Shown: piece by piece, positions 61,090 through 64,000 of the stretch
How the letters are laid out: the number at the start of each line of letters is the position of its first letter
How positions within the stretch are numbered: position 1 is the first letter of the stretch
Origin: an uncultured bacterium
GTDB lineage: Bacteria; Patescibacteriota; Gracilibacteria; Absconditabacterales; Absconditicoccaceae
NCBI GenBank assembly: GCA_937872535.1
Contig: CALMTC010000011.1
Coordinates: 162,943 to 226,942 of the forward strand
DNA length: 64,000 nt
Reading direction: 5' to 3'
Notes under the pieces: generated by a model
Databases searched by the model: none
Told to the model about the DNA's origin: nothing
Seen by the model: the letters and a program-made list of their open reading frames with translations, nothing else
Position numbers and translations under genes: made by a program

Positions 61090-62256
61090 ATGTCACAATT
61101 ATCATTTGATCTATCACAGATCACCGAGAGACAAGTCCTAGACTTGTTTACTCAATTCCTCAAAGAACAATCCTCAGCGTTGGAGATTTTTTTGAGAAAC
61201 GGACAGAAATACAATGCAGGTACGAACAACAAATATGAGTGGATGGAAAGCCAACTCACTCCTATGTCTTGGCAACTTAATGGTGCTGTAACACCATTAG
61301 TAACCAACACCAACTTTACCTTCGTAGCAACGGCAGGATTAAGACCGAATATGATCTTAAGATTTGTCACCACATCGACGAACGGTGATGTAGGTAATGT
61401 ACAAGTAAAGATCGTGAGTATTACCTCTGCTACAGTCGCAGTATGAGTTCTGTATGGTGGTACGACAGCTGTTGCTCTCAATAATACCATGACTGCAAAA
61501 CTCATGTCTGAAGCGGTACAAGAAAATGAAAAGAATATTGTGGGTGTTGATGAACGACAACCAACAATGGAATTCAACTTCTTTCAAATCTTCAGAAATG
61601 CGGTCGAACTTTCTGATACTGCATTGAACTCTGCGGTATATGGAAATGTGAATACACTTGCTGAACAGCTCAAAGGAGCATTCTACAAGATGAGACAGCA
61701 ACTCTCTGAACAGGTTTTGAGAGGTCGTAGAGTTGCAAGAACATCGGGTGAAAATGGTACATTTGGAGGTATGTTTCAATATCTCGATGTTGCAGGTGGA
61801 AACGTTATTGATGCGGGTGGTGCTGCATTATCGCAAGCATTGATCAATAACCTTGTACAGTTGATTATTGAAGACGGAGGTGTGGCAAATACCATTGTCT
61901 GTAATATCAACCAAGCAAGAAAAATCTCTGGGTTCAACGTTGCAGGTAACAATCCTGTGATTGCTCAAAACTCTACTGATGCAGGTAGTTATGTGTTGAG
62001 ATTTATCTCTGATATTCCTGTCGCAGGTGGTGTCGTATCAAATATCCTCTTGGATGAAAAGATGCCAAACAATGGAATTCAGTTGATTGATATCAACAGG
62101 ATGGCTCTTGTTCCTTACCAAAATAGAGGTGTGAAACTTGTACCAGGAACGCAACCAGGACAAGACGGACAAACAGCAATCCTCAGAGGTGAATATTCAA
62201 TGGTCGTGAGAGATGCAAAATACTCACACGGTATCATCAAAAATATCCTCCCATAG
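61090..62256 (+). CDS. Major capsid protein, SU10-like
   Basis: The product has 388 residues. ERQPTMEFNFFQIFRNAVELSDTALNS, then QLKGAFYKMRQQLSEQVLRGRR, resembles the SU10-type HK97-fold capsid proteins. The second half (GGVVSNILLDEKMP..VKLVPG) has the usual domain pattern. One TGA glycine. Likely the most abundant phage protein; it has only one TGA among many glycines, in line with the UGA bias of the host's abundant proteins. Confidence 0.82.
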
Positions 62257-62283
62257 TTTTTACTTTCTTAATCGCACACACTC

Positions 62284-62664
62284 ATGCCTTCCAAAAAAGC
62301 AAAGAAAACTTCTGTCGATGAAACACCAGAAACAGAAGATGAAAACCTAGATGATACAGATCAGCCTGATGAAGATGTTTCGGATGAAACAACTGATGAG
62401 ACAGATACTGAAACACCTAATGCACCCAGTGCTCCTCCTGAAGAGGACGTAGAACCTGAACCCGAGAATGATGCTGTACATTTCAAGAACAGAAACATCA
62501 CAACCCTCTCTTTCGTGATGGAAAATGGAAAAATGTATAGCTTCACCAATGGTGTCTTTAGTACGAGGGATCAACAGGTTATTGAAAGGCTCAAACTTAC
62601 TGAGGATTTCAAAAACTGATTCATTACCGAATATGACCCTGAAGCAGTCCAAGCAAATGAATAA
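62284..62664 (+). CDS. Acidic head-associated protein, unknown
   Basis: The product has 126 residues. The first half is very acidic (Asp/Glu/Thr/Pro); the second half has HFKNRNITTLSFVMENGKMYSFTNG, a small beta domain. One TGA glycine. Position after the capsid gene suggests a head decoration or completion protein. Confidence 0.5.
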
Positions 62665-62682
62665 ACATTTTTTACTTTTTTT

Positions 62683-62895
62683 ATGCATACTACTATGGAT
62701 GTTTGTATCACTAGAGATTGTCAGATAGACGATGTCTTTCATCACCAAGGAGAAGAACTCTCCATCGAAGAGCATCAATTTAATCCTGATTGTATGGAGA
62801 AAAAAGAACCTCTTCCTGATGAGAAAGAACCCCATGATGAAATACATGACGATCCACCTCCTGACAATAAAACTTTGAAAAAAGGAAAAAAATAA
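62683..62895 (+). CDS. Small acidic His/Asp-rich protein, unknown
   Basis: The product has 70 residues, with CITRDCQIDDVFHHQGEE and EPHDEIHDDPPPD. There are three Cys and several His that might bind metal. No family was recognised; a terminator follows. Confidence 0.4.
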   Translation: MHTTMDVCITRDCQIDDVFHHQGEELSIEEHQFNPDCMEKKEPLPDEKEPHDEIHDDPPPDNKTLKKGKK

Positions 62896-62902
62896 TCTGA
62901 CT

Positions 62903-62933
62903 GAAACGATGAGTGTATGCTCGTCGTTTTTTA
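62903..62933 (+). terminator. Terminator within the head gene block
   Basis: AACGATGAG..CTCGTCGTT hairpin followed by six T. Confidence 0.75.
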
Positions 62934-62998
62934 GATTTACTTTTTGTGGTTGTCAGTATGATGCTGTCAGTTTTTACCCTTTATCTCAGCCATCCATC

Positions 62999-63424
62999 AT
63001 GATTCACAATATCACCGCTACCTTTGTGAAAGCAACAACTCTCCTCACCAATCTTACTAACGAAATTGATCCAATCGTTGATAAGTACGTACAAAGAGGT
63101 CTGTCCGTTATTCTTTCGTACATTAATGGTCAACAATTTTATGATCCCGAGACGGATAGTTATACCTTTCCTGAACAGCTTATTCTTGCGGTGGTCTATG
63201 TGGTGGAAACGATCTACTTGGATCAGGGTATGTTTGCAGGGAAAAATAATCTGCAATCAGAAAGTATCGGTGATTACAGCTACTCAAAAAAACAGGATGC
63301 CAAAGTTCTGCCTCTCGATCTTCCTGCTAATATTATGGCGATGCTTGATCCTTACAAGAATTGGTGAGGAAATCTTGATGTCGATGTTGGTTGATACGAT
63401 AGAGTTTATCCTGTAACTTCATAA
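62999..63424 (+). CDS. Putative head-tail connector (adaptor) protein
   Basis: The product has 141 residues. ITATFVKATTLLTNLTNEIDP and LILAVVYVVETIYLDQ are helical, as in gp6/gp15-type adaptors that dock under the portal. Two late TGA glycines. The ATG at 62999 is used; an upstream start at 62909 lies within the terminator hairpin. Confidence 0.55.
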
Positions 63425-63427
63425 CTC

Positions 63428-63760
63428 ATGCTTGCTGATTTATACACCCAAGAATTCAGTCTCAGGATGCCTGACACTACCAATAATAGTGGTATTCCTG
63501 TGCCTAATCGAACAGAAATAGCGGTTTTCAAATGAAGACTTACTCGTTCGAGTAAACAACACATTATCAATCTTACCGAAGGGAAGGTAGCAAGGGTACA
63601 ATGAGAATTATACACACTCTATTGTGATGTCAGTGTTCCCATCATGAAAGATTACGCCATAAAAATTAGTGGTCATTTTTATCTCGTCAATACTGTGTAT
63701 GTGGTGCATAATGCCTTCTGACCTCACCATCTCAGTTGCGATGTTACCGAACGACATTAA
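63428..63760 (+). CDS. Putative head-closure protein
   Basis: The product has 110 residues, a beta-rich small protein (EIAVFKGRLTR, KVARVQGELYTLYCD, FYLVNTVYVVH) compatible with the SPP1 gp16-type stopper. Its stop overlaps the next start (TAATG). Confidence 0.5.
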
Positions 63761-64000
63761 TGGCAGATAATCTTGTGATGAATCAGGCGATCTTACAAAA
63801 GGTCATGCAAGCAGAAAAAGAAGCATTGCAAGTGACTGCTGAGTATGTCTATCAACTCTTGAAAACGAAAATCAAAGAGCAGACGTACGACACAGGAGAG
63901 TTTGAAAAAAGCCTATTTCTGAACATCATTGGTGTTGGAAATATTATTCAACTTGGGTCAAGAACACCACAAGCAGTAGTGATGGAGTATGGTCGTAGAC
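63760..64000 (+). CDS. Putative HK97 gp10-like neck/tail protein (3' partial)
   Basis: The first 80 residues are visible. A helical start (ILQKVMQAEKEALQVTAEYV) is followed by DTGEFEKSLF and a PQAVVMEYG segment, a pattern seen in gp10-like proteins (the VEYG turn). The gene leaves the window. Starts on the A of the previous stop (TAATG). Confidence 0.5.
   Translation, partial: MADNLVMNQAILQKVMQAEKEALQVTAEYVYQLLKTKIKEQTYDTGEFEKSLFLNIIGVGNIIQLGSRTPQAVVMEYGRR

Larger units (their letters stand above)
50098..64000. mobile_element. Provirus of a tailed phage that uses UGA as glycine (right end outside the window)
   Basis: The region has a serine recombinase next to tRNA-Lys on the minus strand, then on the plus strand regulator, methyltransferase, small and large terminase, portal, scaffold, major capsid and connector genes in the standard tailed-phage order. 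In-frame TGA is common and falls on conserved glycines, so the phage is adapted to this host code. Codon use is less AT-biased than the host's. No matching att sequence could be identified because the other end is missing. Confidence 0.85.

Overview
The window is AT-rich DNA from a bacterium that reads UGA as glycine (genetic code 25). This points to Absconditabacteria (SR1) or Gracilibacteria in the Candidate Phyla Radiation. The evidence is direct: in-frame TGA falls on invariant glycines. Examples are three of the glycines in the HGGGEGH motif of ribosomal protein L2 (23671-23700), the KFGKS motif of TyrS, the GRYEG motif of TrmD and the FGGSGST motif of a phage methyltransferase. All CDS coordinates here were built with only TAA and TAG as stops, so most genes are longer than a standard-code caller would report. 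The ribosomal operon also lacks an L30 gene, as in other CPR genomes.

Layout. 1-8.9 kb: a 5'-truncated polysaccharide pyruvyl transferase, ComEC, tRNA-Arg, a large SLH-domain surface protein with a strong promoter, an exported protein and a HicBA toxin-antitoxin pair. 8.9-18.6 kb: ksgA; a minus-strand operon (amidoligase-like, M20 peptidase, unknown, tyrS with an apparent frameshift) behind a leader hairpin; trmD; three unknown proteins; and a ferredoxin-reductase-like flavoprotein. 18.9-19.6 kb: tRNA-Phe, a degenerate tRNA-Ile copy, a tiny GIY-YIG nuclease gene, tRNA-Ile and tRNA-Pro. 19.7-31.7 kb: tuf plus the S10/spc ribosomal operon through secY. 31.8-35.2 kb: a structured RNA that may be RNase P RNA, a UGA-free thyX/DUF1599 pair, a second HicBA-like pair, and tRNA-Gly with a degenerate copy. 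35.3-46.9 kb: envelope and secretion genes (methyltransferase, Mur ligase, two type IV secretion pilin-like proteins, a VirD4/TraG-like ATPase, trxB, a LytM/lysozyme-like protein, sortase). 47-50 kb: rpsL-rpsG, two small basic ORFs, rplS-rplY-rpmB, then a degenerate tRNA-Lys copy and tRNA-Lys.

From about 50.1 kb to the end is a tailed-phage provirus that also uses UGA for glycine. It holds a large serine recombinase, an HTH regulator, a ParB-methyltransferase fusion, terminase subunits, a disulfide-chemistry cassette (Cys-rich membrane protein and two DsbA-like proteins), portal, scaffold, an SU10-like capsid protein and head-tail connector genes. The right end lies outside the window.

The least expected points are: (1) three loci (Ile, Gly, Lys) where an intact tRNA gene sits beside a broken copy interrupted by a palindrome, one with a GIY-YIG gene between the copies; (2) a UGA-free thyX/DUF1599 pair in which UGA appears to act as a real stop just before a terminator; (3) a recoded phage carrying DsbA-like cargo; (4) absence of UGA from tuf and the surface-layer gene while most other genes use it; (5) a short AT-rich motif ending in ATTCTGG that recurs about twelve times between genes.
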